Origin: Epiperipatus broadwayi
Lineage: Eukaryota > Onychophora > Udeonychophora > Euonychophora > Peripatidae
NCBI GenBank assembly: GCA_028023455.1
Contig: JAQFVV010006220.1
Coordinates: forward strand, 6,923,852 to 6,987,851
Reading direction: 5' to 3'
DNA: 64,000 bases
Shown here piece by piece: positions 11,363-24,565 of the stretch; positions within the stretch are counted from its first letter, which is position 1; every line of letters starts with the position of its first letter. The notes under the pieces were generated by a model. It was not told the origin of the DNA, made no database searches, and was given only the letters and a program-made list of their open reading frames with translations. The position numbers were made by a program, and so were the translations under genes.

Positions 11363-11550
11363 TGAGAGCACATAACTATAAAGCTAGGAGCCCAAGATGA
11401 AAACACAATATTCAACCCAAGATTATTTATTTGTATAGTCATATAGATCTAAACTCAGTTCAGCATCCACACATTTGGTGTCTTTGGTTTTTCATAAACC
11501 ACAGTCACCATTATTCTATGGGCAGAATAAAATAGGTGTATTGCTCTCAA

Positions 11551-11610
11551 ATTCAAAGCACCTCACTGATAAAAGCCACAAGCTAGAAAATAATCTGGTG
11601 ATGATGGATA
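11551..11610 (+). ncRNA. Decayed hammerhead motif, R2 right arm
   Basis: Inverted partner of the motif at 11303-11362. The core reads CTGATAA (G8 lost) and the stretch after GAAA reads AATAATC, so the cleavage triplet is AUC and stem III is disrupted. Confidence 0.55.
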
Positions 11611-11879
11611 AGAGTAGGCACTAGATAGTAATTTTATGCACAAACCTTTCTGCATCCATTGATTATAAATTTGGTGGCACAATTGTATGGGGAGTTTGGT
11701 ACTTTTATTAATAGCATGTGTAAGCATATGAAATGGTGATCATGTGATATTATAAAATTGTTATTTTACCTAAGTGGAAATGCGATTTGGATGTCCTATG
11801 AACAAAATATAAAAGCATTAGACAAGTTTATAGATATTTTGTAAAATATTAAAATACATAATGACAAAACTCATAAACC

Positions 11880-12330
11880 CAATTAATAGGTTCTTCAACT
11901 TGCTGGATATGATATTATAGATTCCACTATTGTAAAGTCATATTTTCATTGGATTGGACATGTAAAACAAATGAATAATATAAGACTTCCTAAAAGGAAA
12001 CTTTCTAAAAGGATTATTATGGTGATTTTGAGCATGGGTTTCATGGAAGAGTCAGAACCTGTCTACATTAAAAGACTTAATTGAAAGACATTTTGAAGAA
12101 GGCAATATTAATAGTTTTCATTGGAAATATATGGCAAAGAATAAATCACATTGGAGTTGAAGTTTTCAGAAAGAAAAGTTTTCTGCTGAAGAAATTAAAA
12201 AAAACAGCATCACAAAATATTAGATAAGCAGAAAAATGAAACAGCATGTTTTATATGTGGATGTATCTGTGTTTTGTAGATTGGTTACATATAGTCAGTA
12301 CAAAATGCATTTAAGAGTAGTTTATTTTTT
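11880..12330 (+). pseudogene. C-terminal region of the LINE protein with finger-like motif
   Basis: After the R2 insertion the protein resumes with HWIGHVKQM and RLPKRKL, the conserved block found after the RT in this LINE type. It ends with ETACFICG...C followed by an IGY and a histidine-like position, matching the C-terminal C-x2-C...H finger expected to bind nucleic acid. Stops lie throughout. Confidence 0.6.
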
Positions 12331-12526
12331 CTTTCCTTGGAGTGGGAATGGCTATACTCAGTTATGAAAGGTTGCTGTAGTATGTACATATGTTAGAAAC
12401 AGAAACATTTTCATTTAATAAGTATTTTAAGAAATATATTTTATTATATTTGTTACATCATACTAACAATATAAATACATTTATTAAAAATTTTCAGTGC
12501 AATGATAGAATAAAGAGCTAAATGTT

Positions 12527-12775
<249 letters not shown>

Positions 12776-12837
12776 TGATGATGATGACTTTTTATTTAGG
12801 TATTTACAACTACATATCACTTTCAAGTGAAGGATGA

Positions 12838-13560
12838 TTGGAAGAATTAAAAGAAGAACTGTCTTATATTAAATGGGACAATATTGGGCTTTGTGAAGTT
12901 AGAAGAAAAGGTGAAGAGACAATTGATTTAAAAAGTGGACATGTACTCTATTATAAAGGCACAAATATTGGAAATACAAGTGGAGAAGGTTTCATTATAA
13001 ATAAAAAGTGAAACAACAACATTGTGGAAATTGATGGTGTATCAGACAGTGGCAATATTAGTTAAACAACTTAATAGTAGCTACCAAATGCAGATAATTT
13101 AGGTTTATGTCCCAACACGTTCTCATAGTGATGATGTAGTAGAAGATTTTTATATGGATGTACAAAAAGCTTTTGATCAGAGTAAACAACATTTTAAAAT
13201 TGTTATGGGAGACTTTAATGCTAGAATTAGAAAACAAATTAAAGATGAAAGTGTTTTAGATAATTTTGGTTATGGTAATAATAATGAGAGAGAACATAGA
13301 CTTGTGGAGTTTGCAGAAAAAGAAAAACTTTATATTATGAATTCTTTTTTTTTTTTGAGAAAAATGTTAAAAGGAAATGGACATGGAATCATCCAAATGA
13401 AGGTACAGCAGAATTGAATTCTATTATGACTAACAGAATACAAATATTGCAAGATAGTAATGTTCTTAATAAATTTAACACAAGAAGTGATCATCAGTTA
13501 GTAAGATGTAAGATATGTGTTAATGCAAAACTAGACAGACAAAAATTATTACGAAAAACA
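12838..13560 (+). pseudogene. RTE endonuclease domain (APE type), broken
   Basis: Visible blocks are ELKEELSYIKWDNIGLCEVR (N-terminal motif with catalytic E), VLYYKGTN, and MGDFNARI (13206-13230, catalytic D and N). The stretch near 13480 reads RSDHQLVRCK, the SDH motif that closes the active site. A poly-T run at 13344-13355 shifts the frame. Such enzymes nick the insertion site. Similar RTE endonucleases are often annotated as craniofacial-development-protein-2-like in animal genomes. Confidence 0.75.
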
Positions 13561-14029
13561 ATATTTACAGTTGATATTGCTAATCATCAGTAACATTCTA
13601 ATGAATTTAAATTAGAACTTACAAATCAGTTTCAAGTATTAATAGATTTTGAACATGATTCAGATTTGATTTAAATTAGTATGAAAATAACTGATACACA
13701 TTTAAAAACTGCAACAAAGATCACTGGTAAAAAAAGCAACAATTGACCAATAAAATTTCTACTGAGACTAGAGAATTTATGAAGAAAAGGAAGAATATGG
13801 AGATATACAAAAATGATGAATTAAAAAGGATTGAATATCTCAAATTTTGTAAAATGGTGCAGAAAGAGTTGAAAATGATATAAGAAAATATAAATGTGAA
13901 CTAGCAAGGAAAGCTGTAGAAGAGAATAAAAGTCTCAATAGTGAAAAACAACATTTTGGTATTGGTAGGAAATTTATATCTGCAATAAGAAAAAAAGATA
14001 GACTTATTACTAAAAAGAGGGATGACATC

Positions 14030-15216
14030 ATGAAATGGGTAGAAGGCTTCTATCAAGAATTATATAGTAATAAAGAACAAGTAGCTTCTATATCTATTAT
14101 ATCTTCTGAATTGCCCAGAATTTTAAATGAAGAAGTGATACATGCAATTAAATTTATGAAGAAGAGAAAGGCTCCAGGTAATGATGGAATCATAATTGAT
14201 ACATTTAAAGAAGCAGGTGAAGACATATACATTTTTTTAGCAAAATTATATACTAAACATCTAAATGATAAAGATATACCAAATGATTGGAAGAATGCAG
14301 TATTAATATTAATATTTAAAAAGGTGATAAAGAAGATATTAAAAATTACAGACCAATCAGCCTTTTATCAGTTTTATACAAAAATTTTACCAAGATAATT
14401 ACAATTTGTCTACAGAGAACATTGGATTTCCACTAACCAAGAGAACAAGCTGGATTTAAAAGTGGTTTTAGTGCAGTAGATCATATTCAGGTATTGAAAG
14501 AAGTTGTAGAAAAGACAAATGAATATGAGTTGCCATTATGCTTAGGATTTGTAGATTATGAGAAGGCATTTGATTCTATAAACATTTTTTCAGTGATTAA
14601 AGCATTGGATCATCAAGGTATAGATCCAGGATATTGTCATATTTTAAAGAATATTTATAAAAATGTAACAGCAACAATTAAATTCCATAATGATACTAGG
14701 AAAATTAACATTGAGAAGGATATAAGTCAGAGTGACTTTCATATCTCCAAAACTTTTTACAGCAGTGCTGCAAGAAGTATTTGTGGATTAAAATGGGAAG
14801 CTAAAGGAGTGAAAGTAAATGGAGATTATTTGAGTCATTTAGATTTTGCAGATGATGTAGTTGTTTTTGCAAATAATAATTTAGATTTGCAGGAAATGTT
14901 GCAAAAGTTATCAGATGAAAGTAGGAAAGTAGGACCAAAGACAAATGTTAAAAAGACTAAAGTAATGTTTAATAGATTTTTTCAAAATATGAAAATAAAG
15001 ATTGACTATGATGAGTTAGAAAAAGTTAACAGCTACAAATATCTTGGTCAGATTATTAATACAGATGGAAACATAATGGATGAAATTAATCATATAATTA
15101 AACTAGGTTGGTGTGCTTTTGGTATAAATAACTTGATACTAAAAGGAAATATGCCTATGTGTTTGAAAAGGAAAATTTTTAATAAATGTTTTACCCATTC
15201 TTACTTGTGGATCTGA
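14030..15216 (+). pseudogene. RTE reverse transcriptase domain, broken by frameshifts
   Basis: The first segment (14030-14398) holds KRKAPGNDGI and the N-terminal fingers, ending in a frameshift before NYRPISLLS-like sequence. The second (14494-15216) holds FVDYEKAFDS (box A, catalytic D), FADDVVVFA (box C, both catalytic Asp), and VNSYKYLGQIIN (box E-like). Box B, normally GxRQGDxxSP, is damaged around 14720-14780. Downstream, a stop follows SYLWI, where family members read on to the C-terminal domain. Confidence 0.8.
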
Positions 15217-15229
15217 GACTTGGGACACT

Positions 15230-15612
15230 TAATAGAAGAGCAATACAGAGACTTCAGACCACTTAAAAAGTATGGATAGATGCATGTTGGGGATAATAAG
15301 AGATTGAAAACACAATGTATAGGTAAGAGAACAAACAGTTGTTAGTGACCTCATTAAAAAAATTAAAAGACTGAAGTGGAGTTGAGCTGGACATATTGTT
15401 ACAAGAGATGATAATAGATGGATTGTTGAAATCTTAAACTGGATTTCAAGAAATTGTAAAAGACCCAGAAAGAGTTCCCGTGAGATGAATAAAATAAGAA
15501 AGTGTGCAGGGGTGATATGAAGAAGAACAGCTAAAGATCGGAGAAGATGGATTGAACTTGGAAAGACCTTCATCCTGCAGTGGATTGATAATGGTTGGTG
15601 ATGATGATTATT
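15230..15612 (+). pseudogene. RTE C-terminal region, broken
   Basis: Frames continue after the stop with LKWSWAGHIV, TRDDNRWIVEI and RRRWIELGKTFILQWIDNG, the characteristic RTE carboxyl end. This end shows that the element's 3' terminus is present. Confidence 0.75.
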
Positions 15613-16084
15613 ATTATAGATAAATTTACTCAAAAAGTATAAGAATTTGATGAGTTTTTTTATGTTAACAGTTTTTTGTAAAGCTTTATTTAAAGTAATA
15701 ATATAAAGTGATTTATTGCTTGAAACTTCATAAAAAGTTTGATTAAAGTGATCAGTTAGAGCCACAATAAATAGATCTTGAAATCTAAAGTCTACAGGGC
15801 AAAACAATGATTAAATTAAAATTATATCATTTTTTAGATTTAATAGTTAAAAATAGAATGATGACGGTGAATTGATTGTGTGTTTCATTAAAGGAATTGA
15901 CGTTATACAAATACTTGATCGTAATCAGTAATACTTTGCTGTTCTTTTACAATTTATTCTACGGTCTGTTTCAGAGCAACATCCTAAACTTTAATACATA
16001 TACATTATTAAATAAACAAATTAAATAAGAATATAATAAAGAGATTAAAATTATAGTTAAAAAAATATAAATACTATACAATTA
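15613..16084. other. No recognised gene
   Basis: AT-rich sequence after the RTE tail, without a motif I can name. Confidence 0.5.
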
Positions 16085-16215
16085 GACAATGAAGTCTGTG
16101 GGGCTTAGTGCAATAGAGTGTGGATTGAAGAATTAAAGGTCCACAGATCATGATTCAATCTATCACTTCCTGATTCGAATATTTAAGGATTCTCCAAGCG
16201 ATAAACCAGTCAATT
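16085..16215 (+). mobile_element. Possible old tRNA-derived SINE
   Basis: GGGGCTTAGTGCAATAGAG resembles a tRNA A box and ATGATTCAATC, about 55 bases on, a B box. No target duplication or tail was found. It could be coincidental. Confidence 0.35.
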
Positions 16216-17239
16216 ATTATTATTTTTTATATAGAAAACAATATTATTACATCATTTTATTTTGATGCTACATATTAAAGTGCACATTCAACTACATCAG
16301 AGATTTTATTCGTTTAAGATATAATTTTAAATTTGACATATTAGGATAAAGAATATCACAAGCAATGGCAAAGTATCATAGATGATGTTTAAATATTATT
16401 TGATCTTAGTATTATTTTATCTAGTTACAGTTATTTGCCCATATATATTAATTTTTAAAGTAATTTTGAAAATCAAAAACCAAAATCTTCTACAGTTTAA
16501 TTTTTATATTTTCTATAATTTCCCAATAATAAATATTCTGCGGCTCAATATATTAGATAACGTTTTTTAAAAAATCTTTACGTGTTCGATTTAATATACT
16601 TATTTTACATGAATATGTACATGTGCTGTATGTATTGTGTTAAAAATTTTTATTTTTTCTCTTGATTTATGACTGTAGCAGTTGAAAAATGTTTTTTTTT
16701 AAAATAAGTCATCAAGCCATCAAAGATCTATATTGTAAGTAATGATAAAATAGTCTTTAAATAAGAGATCTTTCTAGTATTTTACTACTAAGAAATCATG
16801 AAGGAGAAATCAGTCAATACTCATTAGCTGGCCAAATGTACCATTACAAGGAAAGTTCTTTCTAGCAATTCTTTTTAAAAAGTGAAGAATAATCAATATT
16901 CACTAATTATTCAAAAGTAGGGACACATATAATTTAGGCTTGCTCCCCCCCCCGCCTCCTCTATTTTACCATCTAGCTAATAAGTAAATTTTCTTTATCT
17001 ACTAATAATTGAAGGCCAGCTACATTTACTGAAGGCAAGCTATCTAAAAAAACCCTCTTAGTTCATTTGATATTAGAAAAAAAAAAAAATCAGTTTTATT
17101 CAATTTGCAAGTCAGGTAGGCGGTGAGGTAACGATCATGTATTTTGTTTATATGTATGCTTATACTATATTTTAATGGTTATACATATATATAGGCATAA
17201 TTCATATAACAGCATGTGGGCATATATATATAAATATGG
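16216..17239. other. No recognised gene; contains a C-run
   Basis: AT-rich, with a run of about ten C at 16945-16954 and several A or T runs. No coding signal. Confidence 0.5.
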
Positions 17240-17335
17240 AGTGGTCGTTTGGTGAAGTGATTAGAACATGTATTTGCCATGCCCATAACGTGAGGTTCGA
17301 ATACGAATCATGTGAATTCTGACTTTTTTCAAATA
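17240..17335 (+). mobile_element. tRNA-derived SINE head
   Basis: GGTGAAGTGATTAGAAC fits a pol III A box and AGGTTCGAATACGAATC a B box at normal spacing (about 45 bases). The 3' body after 17320 is not recognised. It lies just upstream of RTE copy 2. Confidence 0.55.
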
Positions 17336-17487
17336 GACGATTTATGGAGCTCAGAAACCTTGATCAGATCAATCTTAAGTCTTGACTGCAAAATTGGAAA
17401 ATACGATTATAATATGATGTGATTTTCGTGGTAAATGTGTATACTTCTACCGGCACTAAGCGGATGCTTACAATCAATTGATATTAA

Positions 17488-19125
17488 AATTGGACATATA
17501 CTTCACTGCAATGGCACAAATATTAGAACCACAAATGAAAATGAGATTTATTATATTAAAAAAATGAATAAACAATATTGCGAGATTGATAGTATATCAG
17601 ATAGAGTGGCAATATGAATTATTCATCTTAATAAAGGATATTAAATACAGATAATGTAAGTTTATGTCCACTGTAATGATGAAGCAGGAAATGTTTGTGT
17701 GGATGTACACAATGTTTTTGATCAAACCAAACAACATTTTAAAATTATCATGAGAGACTTTAATAGAAAAATTGGTAAGTAGTTGAAAAATGAAAATACC
17801 TTAGGGAAATTTTATTATGGTGATAGAAATGAGAGAAGACACAAATTTATGAAGTTAGCAGAAAACGAAAAATTATATTATGTTTTTTTTTTTTTTTTTG
17901 AGAAAATTGCTAAATGGAAATAAATATGGAAGCATCCAAATTAAAGTACAGCAGAACTGGATTATATTTTGACTAAAAGAAAATATTTATTTCAAGATTG
18001 TAATGTTCTTAATAGATTAATCATATGAATTGAAACTATTAAGACAGATCTTTGATATTTTTAATCTTTAGAAACATTGCGATGAATTTAAATTAGATCT
18101 TACAAATCATTTAAAAATATTAATAGATTTTGAAAATGACTAAGATTTGATTGAAATCAATAAAAAGATAACTGATACTCTATTAAAATTCATAAGAAAC
18201 ATAGCTGAGTCATAAAAAAGTAATAATATAATAGTAATTTACCATAAATTTTCACTAAAGATAATAGATGAAGAAAAAAATATGAAATTATTTGAAAAAT
18301 TGAATATCTACAGTTCTGTAAAATGGGAGAAGTGCCAGTAGTGCTATAAGAAATTGCAATTGTAAATTGGCAAGGAAAGCTATAGAAGAGAATCAAAGTT
18401 TCAAAGTCTAAAACAACATATTGGGATTAAAAGGAAAGTTATTTTACAATAAGAAAAAAACATGGAACTATTATTAAAAAAAAGTGATGACATCATGAAA
18501 TGTATGAAAGAATTTTATAAAAAAAAACTACATAGCAATAAAGAACAAGAAAATGAAATATCTTGTACAGTTATTATATTTTCTGAATAGCCCAGCATTT
18601 TAAATGAAGAAATGAAACATGCAATTAAATCTATGAAGAATAAAAAAATTCCAAGAAATGATGGAATTATTATTGGTATTTTAAAAGAAACAAATGGAGA
18701 TGTGAAAAAATTATTGGCAAAGTTATATATCAAATGTCTAAATGATAAAATTATACCAATAATTGGGAAAATGCAATAGTGGTATTTAAGAAAGATAGTA
18801 AGAGAAAAATAAGAAATTACTGATTTACAAATCTTCCATCAGTTCTATAAAAATTATTCAAGATAATTACAACTCATTTGTAGAAATCTTTGGATTCTAA
18901 TCATGCAAAAGGATATAGTGGATTTAAATGGTGGGTTTAGCACAGTGTGTTACACATCCAAGTATTGAGAGAAGTTATAGAAAGGTCCAAAGAATATGAG
19001 TTATCATCATGCTTTGGATTTATAGATTATAAAAAGGCATTTCATTTTATAAACATTTTTATGGTGATTAAAACATTTGATTGTCAACATATAGAAACAG
19101 GATATTTTCATATTTCTGAAATCTC
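17488..19125 (+). mobile_element. RTE-type LINE, copy 2, truncated at both ends
   Basis: The translation follows copy 1 in shifting frames: HCNGTN, IDSISDRVAI, IIMRDFNRKIGK (endonuclease, with the expected D and N), then RT fingers and FIDYKKAFHFIN (box A, catalytic D kept), stopping at HISEIS around 19120. Box C and the C-terminus are absent. It abuts copy 3 tail to tail. Numerous stops show it is dead. Confidence 0.8.
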
Positions 19126-19127
19126 TG

Positions 19128-21540
19128 GATTTTTTTTTCTACTAAGAATCCAAGTCTTAGATTCACAAGTAAAAACTGGAAAAACACATTCTATTAAAAG
19201 CCTTCCTTTTCAAATACATAGGCATATTTACTTTTAATATTGTTATTTTCATCAAAACCACTCCATCCAAGTTTAATTCTATGATTACTTTTATCTATTA
19301 TGTTCCCATGTGTACTAATAATCTGACCAAGTTATTTGTAATTATTAACTTTTAATTCATGATTACAAATTTTTATTTTCGTTTAAAAAAAAATCCAATG
19401 AATATTATTTTATGCTTTTTAATATTTATTGTTAGTTTTGTTTTCTTATTTATATGTGACTCTTGCAGCATTTCCTGAAAATGTGGAGCATTGTTTGCAA
19501 AAAAATCACATCATCTGCAAAATCTAAATGATTAAATAAGCTCCATTTACTTTTACTCCCTTAGCTTCATATTTTAATTCACAAAATACTTCTTGTAAAA
19601 CTGCTGCAAATGTTTTGGAGATACAAATCATTTTGTCATATTTCCTTTTCAACATTAATTTTCTTAATATTATCCTGTAATCTAATCGTTGTTGTTGTAT
19701 TTCTGATAAATATTTTTCAGAATTTGACAATAATCCTGGATCTAAATTTTAATTATCCTTTCTATAATTTTTTAATATTTGGGCGTGATCCTTTCTGCTA
19801 AAACCACTTTTAAATCCAGTTTGTTTTTTGGTTAGTTAAAATCCAAATTTTGCTATAGACAAATGGTAATTATTTTGATAAAGGTTTTGTATAGAACTGA
19901 TAAAATACTGGTAAGTCTGTAAGTTCTAATGTCTAATTTATCATTTTTCTTAAATATCAATATGGCTGCTGCATTTTTTTAATCATCTGATATATTTTTA
20001 TCATTTAAATATTGGCATATAACTATGCCGATCATTTTTCTATTTCTTCACCTACCTCTTTTAAGATATTGATTATAATTGTATAATTTCTTGGAGATTT
20101 TTCTTCTTGAAGATTTTTCCTTCTTTATGGATTGAATTGCAAATTTCACTTCTTTATTTAAAATACTAGGAAATTTAGAAGATTTAATGACTGTAGGGGA
20201 TACTTTGTTTTGTCCTTCATTATTATTGTACAATTCTTTATAGAATTTTTTCATAAATTTCATGATGCTATCTCTCTTTTAGTAATAGTTCTATATTTTA
20301 TTTTTATTATAGAAATAAGTTTTATACCAATGCCAATATATTGTTTTACACTTTTGTGACTTTTATTTTTTTCAATAGCTTTTTTTGCTAATTTACAATT
20401 GTTTGCTTATATCTTTTTACAAAACTCTAGATATTCAATTCTTTTTAATGAATCACTTTTAACTATTTTCATATTTCTTTTTTTCTTCATGCATTATTTC
20501 AGTAAAAAATTTACTAGTAAATTATTGCTTTTTGTATCCGTTATCTTTGTTACCGTTCCTAATAGTGTATCAGTTATCTTCTTAATGATTTTATTCAAGT
20601 CTGAACTATCTTTAAAATCTGTTCATGTTTTAAAACTACATCTAATTTAAATTCATTGGAGTATTTCTGAAAGTTAGGAATACTGTTTTTTTTTAATAAT
20701 TTTTAGCCCTCTAGTTTTACATTAATACATATCTTACATTTTACTAATCAAGGATCACTTTCTGTGTTAAATCTATTAATAGCATTACAATCTTGAAAAA
20801 CATATTTTTTGATAGTTGATATATAATCTAATTCTGCTATATTTTCATTTAGATGTTTCCACATCTATTTTGATTAAGCATAACTCAAAGAAAGTATAAA
20901 TATTTTTTGCTTTCTTGATAAACATAGTTGTGGTACTCTGCCATTTCTAACATCATAGCCAAATTTACTCATGATCAGTTAATTTTTTAATTATTTTTCA
21001 ATTCTAGTATTAAAGCCTTCTATGACACTTATAAAATATTATTTGATGTGATCAAAAATAGTTTGTACATCTATATAAAAAAAAATCTACTTCTTCATCA
21101 CAATGAGAACTTGTTGGAACAGAAACTTGAATTAAAAGCTTTTGATATCTTCCATTAAGCTGAATAACTAATTTTCCTACTCTGTCTGATATACAATCAA
21201 TCTCCCCAATGTTGTTCTTCCATATTTTATTTATAATAAATCTCAATCTATATGCATTTCTAATATTTATGTCTTCATAGATTATATCTATTTTTTAGAT
21301 CAATTATCTCACATCTTCAACTTTTCTTTTATCTTCATAAAATGCAACAATGACCTATTTAATTATTAGACTATTGCAATTTGTGAACTCTTCATCCATA
21401 GAAAGTGATCCGCAGTTATAAGTGGCTAAATAAAAATTATCATTGAATGATAGCCTGCATCAGCAATCGGAGAATTTTTAGCAACTTCTATCTTCAGCCA
21501 CTAACTGCTGCCTTGGCTGCTGACATTATAGCCTCCTGAG
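19128..21540 (-). mobile_element. RTE-type LINE, copy 3, minus strand
   Basis: Read from about 21450 leftwards: the N-terminal endonuclease with NNIGEIDCISDRVGKLVI and VPTSSHCDEEV (21246-21052), an RT fingers part with KEVKFAIQSIKKEK (20263-20048), a box C zone near 19520-19560 (DFADD-like with a frameshift), and YLGQIISTHG-like sequence near 19330. The last ~130 residues of the protein are missing at the junction with copy 2. The segment 21430-21540 may be 5' untranslated sequence. Dead through many stops. Confidence 0.8.
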
Positions 21541-24500
21541 AATAAGGACTATAATTTAGTTTGTTGTTCAATTGTAAATATCTATTTACTTCATTCACAT
21601 AGACATTTATTCCCCATCCAACTGATATTTTAGTTAAAAAACTATTAGATAATTAAAAAGATTGTGTTGTTTTTTGACCTTAAAATCAGAGATAAAATAA
21701 ATTCACCACACTGGCTGATACCTGTTTATGAGCAGCACATCCATGTTTGTATATTTTTTGAATAATTGTATAGTAGTGACAGCTGCAACGATAAGAATGT
21801 TTAGCAAAAATGTATGAAGTGAACATTAGGAATTTGCTCTGCTTAGTTCTTTAAGGCCTCAAAAAGAGACCAAATAGTTTTCTTTCACTTAATATCAAAT
21901 TCCTTTCTGCAGCCAAAGAAGTGTCTGCAATGATAAAATACAACCAGCAATAATCAAATATTATCATTTGGTGATAGGAGATTATAATTTGTTTTCAGAT
22001 AAGAACGTTATCCTATATTTCGTTTAATCAGTGACTTAAAATTCAACAAAGTTTTAATATTCGTATTGAATACCTTATTGATTTTTTTTTCAGTGCATTG
22101 GAAATTTTATTTTTTAAAACATTTTGTTAAAACTGCCAAACAGATGCATTAGTATTAAATAAGATTCGTGAAGAAATTGCCTATCCATAAACTAGTTTGC
22201 ATTAACATTCAATTAACATGCTTTGTTCATAAGTATTGACTAAATTTGATTTAGGCCACAATACCTATGTTTATTGATTCCAGAACTGTACCGAGGGGGG
22301 GGGGGTTAACGGTTCAACATCATAAGGCCCCGCGTATATGAAGGGCCCGGACCTGCATGATCTATGTCTTTTGCGAATTTGATTCAAACTAAATAAATAA
22401 AAAATTAAAAAGATAATCGTTTTTGACTTAATTTATACTAATTGCAAAGTAATATATCTATATCTGCAAAAAAGATGTTTTAAAATATCTAAGTGCTTTT
22501 TTTTTTTACCATATGTAAAAAGAATTCCCTCTGCCGTATAAAAACATTGTATCAGGCCCAGCTTTTTTTCAGACTGGCTCTAACTGATTGAATTACTGTA
22601 ACAACTTTATTATGAATTTTAACACAATAATTGAATGGTATAGTCAATCTATTTAGTTTGATCCATTTTTTCTTTGGAAATAAAAATAATAGTAAACATT
22701 TTTGACATTATTCTTAGCTATATTTTAATATCACTAAATTTTGCTGCACTAGAAAGTCACTTATCTCTAAATTCAATGCTGGATGTTTACTTCTAGCTAG
22801 AAAATAGTTTTTGAAGGATTTGTATAAACATATGAATCTATTCCCCAGAAAAATATGTATAGATAGATGCATATATTAAAATCTTGAATGAAAAGTAATT
22901 TTTGCACAGTGAGCAAAAAAAAAAAAAAGAATTCAGGCAATACAAGCACATGCCTGTCATATATATCTTCAAAATGGGATTGTTACGTTTAATATTTATC
23001 GCATGTTATACCTGTGGATTCACCAATTAGTATACTATTTTATAAATTGTGAGAATACTATCAATAGAAATTACATTTACGATCATGTTATGTCAGTAAT
23101 TAATAAGCAGACAATGGTTTGTGAGTCATAAAGCATTTTTCAGTTTTTCCGTTCTTTACTTTAAAACCAATCTAATATCGTAGTGATTTCTAGCAATACT
23201 GCACGCTGACTGACAGTCTTACAATACGGCAACAAAGCCGCTTGGAAAATGAGCTTAAATTGATATTGATTTGGCTCGCGTCACTCCACGCTACCTAGTT
23301 AAATTTAAAGCAGAGAAGTCTATTTGCCCTTTCTTTGGCTTTCTCTCTCTCTTCTACTTTTAAAAGTAAACTTCATTTGTTAATAAAAGACTTAAATTAT
23401 CCAGCTATTAGGGTGTTGAAAATCTGACGGAATTATGACAAACTGTTTGAATTTGCTTTTTTGCCTTTTTCTAGCAGAATGTATAAAAAAAAATTTTTTT
23501 TATTCATTTAGCCGCTAAATTTATAACTCTCGCTTTTTTGTTATTTTTGTCTTATTGTATTATACTTTCACTGCATATTTGAAAAAGGCCTTTTCTTTTA
23601 CAAATCAGTCTTAGGGTTTAACATTAACTTATTTAAAATAATCTCTTTGCCAAATTAGACATTGCCCCAAGTCAGGTCCCGAATGGAAAGTGCCTTTCAT
23701 TCTTTCTTTCCTTTCTTTTTTTGTTCATCTAAATTCATTTCCTAATTTTTAATTAATAATCGGGATCAATTCAACGCAGGCTTATCGTTTTAATAATGAG
23801 TTGCTTTAATTTACGTTTCGGATTCAAATTGATAGTATTATTATTCTCAGTCCGTTTAATGCGGAGTATTTATTTTATTTTTGCTTTTTTAAAATACATT
23901 TTCTTTAAGATAGAAAGCGTAATGACTTTTTTTTTTTTAATCATCTGTGATCGCGGTCATCCTGTATCTCGTGCTTCAAGTGAAATTATAAAAATAATCT
24001 TCTTCCTCTCATAGAATATTTCATTAAATGTTTATGTTACAGCTGTTATTAGTCGACATCGATTCCTAAAGATCACATAAATGTCTTTTATATTACTACT
24101 TTCCCTGGAATGAAATTCAATTCTATCATTTTCATGCTTAAACGTTATGTGATGTCTGAGAATTAATCATTCCGTTATTATTGTGATCGCTTTCTTTCAA
24201 ACAGTTTGAAATGACGTTTTGCTATTTAAATCAGTAATCAACTGCCATTCCTATTATACTATATCGTTATTGTCCATCATAGATATTAAAAATATAACTA
24301 AAAGCAAAACAAAATAGGTGTTGTTGTTTTTTTAAAAAAGAAATCATAGACTGACTCTCTTTACAAGAATTATTAGAAGAAATCAAATGAAACTATTACT
24401 TTCGAACTCCATAGACAGATGTAGGCTAATATACAGCAAAATACAATATTATAATATTGTATAAGTTATTAGTAAATTAAAATTAAGACTCGATAATAAT

Positions 24501-24565
24501 ATATAATTAGAAATAGAAATCTTTTAATTTGTGTACATATTGTAAAGTACAAGCACTTGCTCATC
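21541..24565. other. No recognised gene; includes GC- and CpG-richer patches
   Basis: Mostly AT-rich. A GC patch at 22285-22360 has a run of 11 G followed by GGCCCCGCG and GGGCCCGGACC. CpG-bearing, less biased sequence at 23180-23310 and 23750-24060 differs from the surroundings. A pyrimidine tract (CTTTCTCTCTCTCTTC) lies at 23338-23354. These could mark unique, perhaps regulatory, DNA, but I see no exon, splice pair or promoter that I can support. Confidence 0.4.

Larger units (their letters stand above)
11178..11752 (-). mobile_element. R2 element with foldback arms, inserted in the LINE
   Basis: Left arm (about 11178-11360) and right arm (about 11545-11752) are inverted copies; the right side extends further to the family head (GTGATCATGTGATATT). 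The centre, 11375-11545, has the body with TTTGGTGTCTTTGG. Both arms carry hammerhead motifs, the left one on the minus strand being well preserved and the right one on the plus strand decayed. It splits the LINE between RT and C-terminus. I could not see a clear target duplication. Confidence 0.78.
9320..12520 (+). mobile_element. Non-LTR retrotransposon (APE + RT + C-terminal zinc-finger-like motif), decayed
   Basis: Translation in shifting frames shows, in order, the start of an apurinic-type endonuclease (about 9320-9870), an RT with an intact YADD (10906-10917), the W-x-GH block (about 11945) and a C-terminal C-x2-C/H finger-like end (about 12240-12310). The 3' region carries AATAAA (12510) followed by TTG-TTA repeats that pass into the (ATT)n array. 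Numerous stops and frameshifts show it is dead. An R2 element at 11178-11752 interrupts it after the RT. The same family's 3' end recurs at 54.2-54.6 kb. The clade cannot be fixed by eye. Confidence 0.75.
12838..15612 (+). mobile_element. RTE-type LINE, copy 1, 5'-truncated and decayed
   Basis: The order is APE endonuclease, RT with FADD (14845-14856), and a C-terminal segment rich in RRRW-like residues ending near QWIDNG just before 15600. The 3' end runs into GATGATGATTATTATTAT, typical of RTE elements with short simple-repeat tails. It starts inside the endonuclease, right after the (ATT)n block. Frameshifts and stops occur at least near 13010, 13410, 14330, 14440 and 15216. Two further copies lie at 17.5-21.5 kb. 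Confidence 0.85.
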
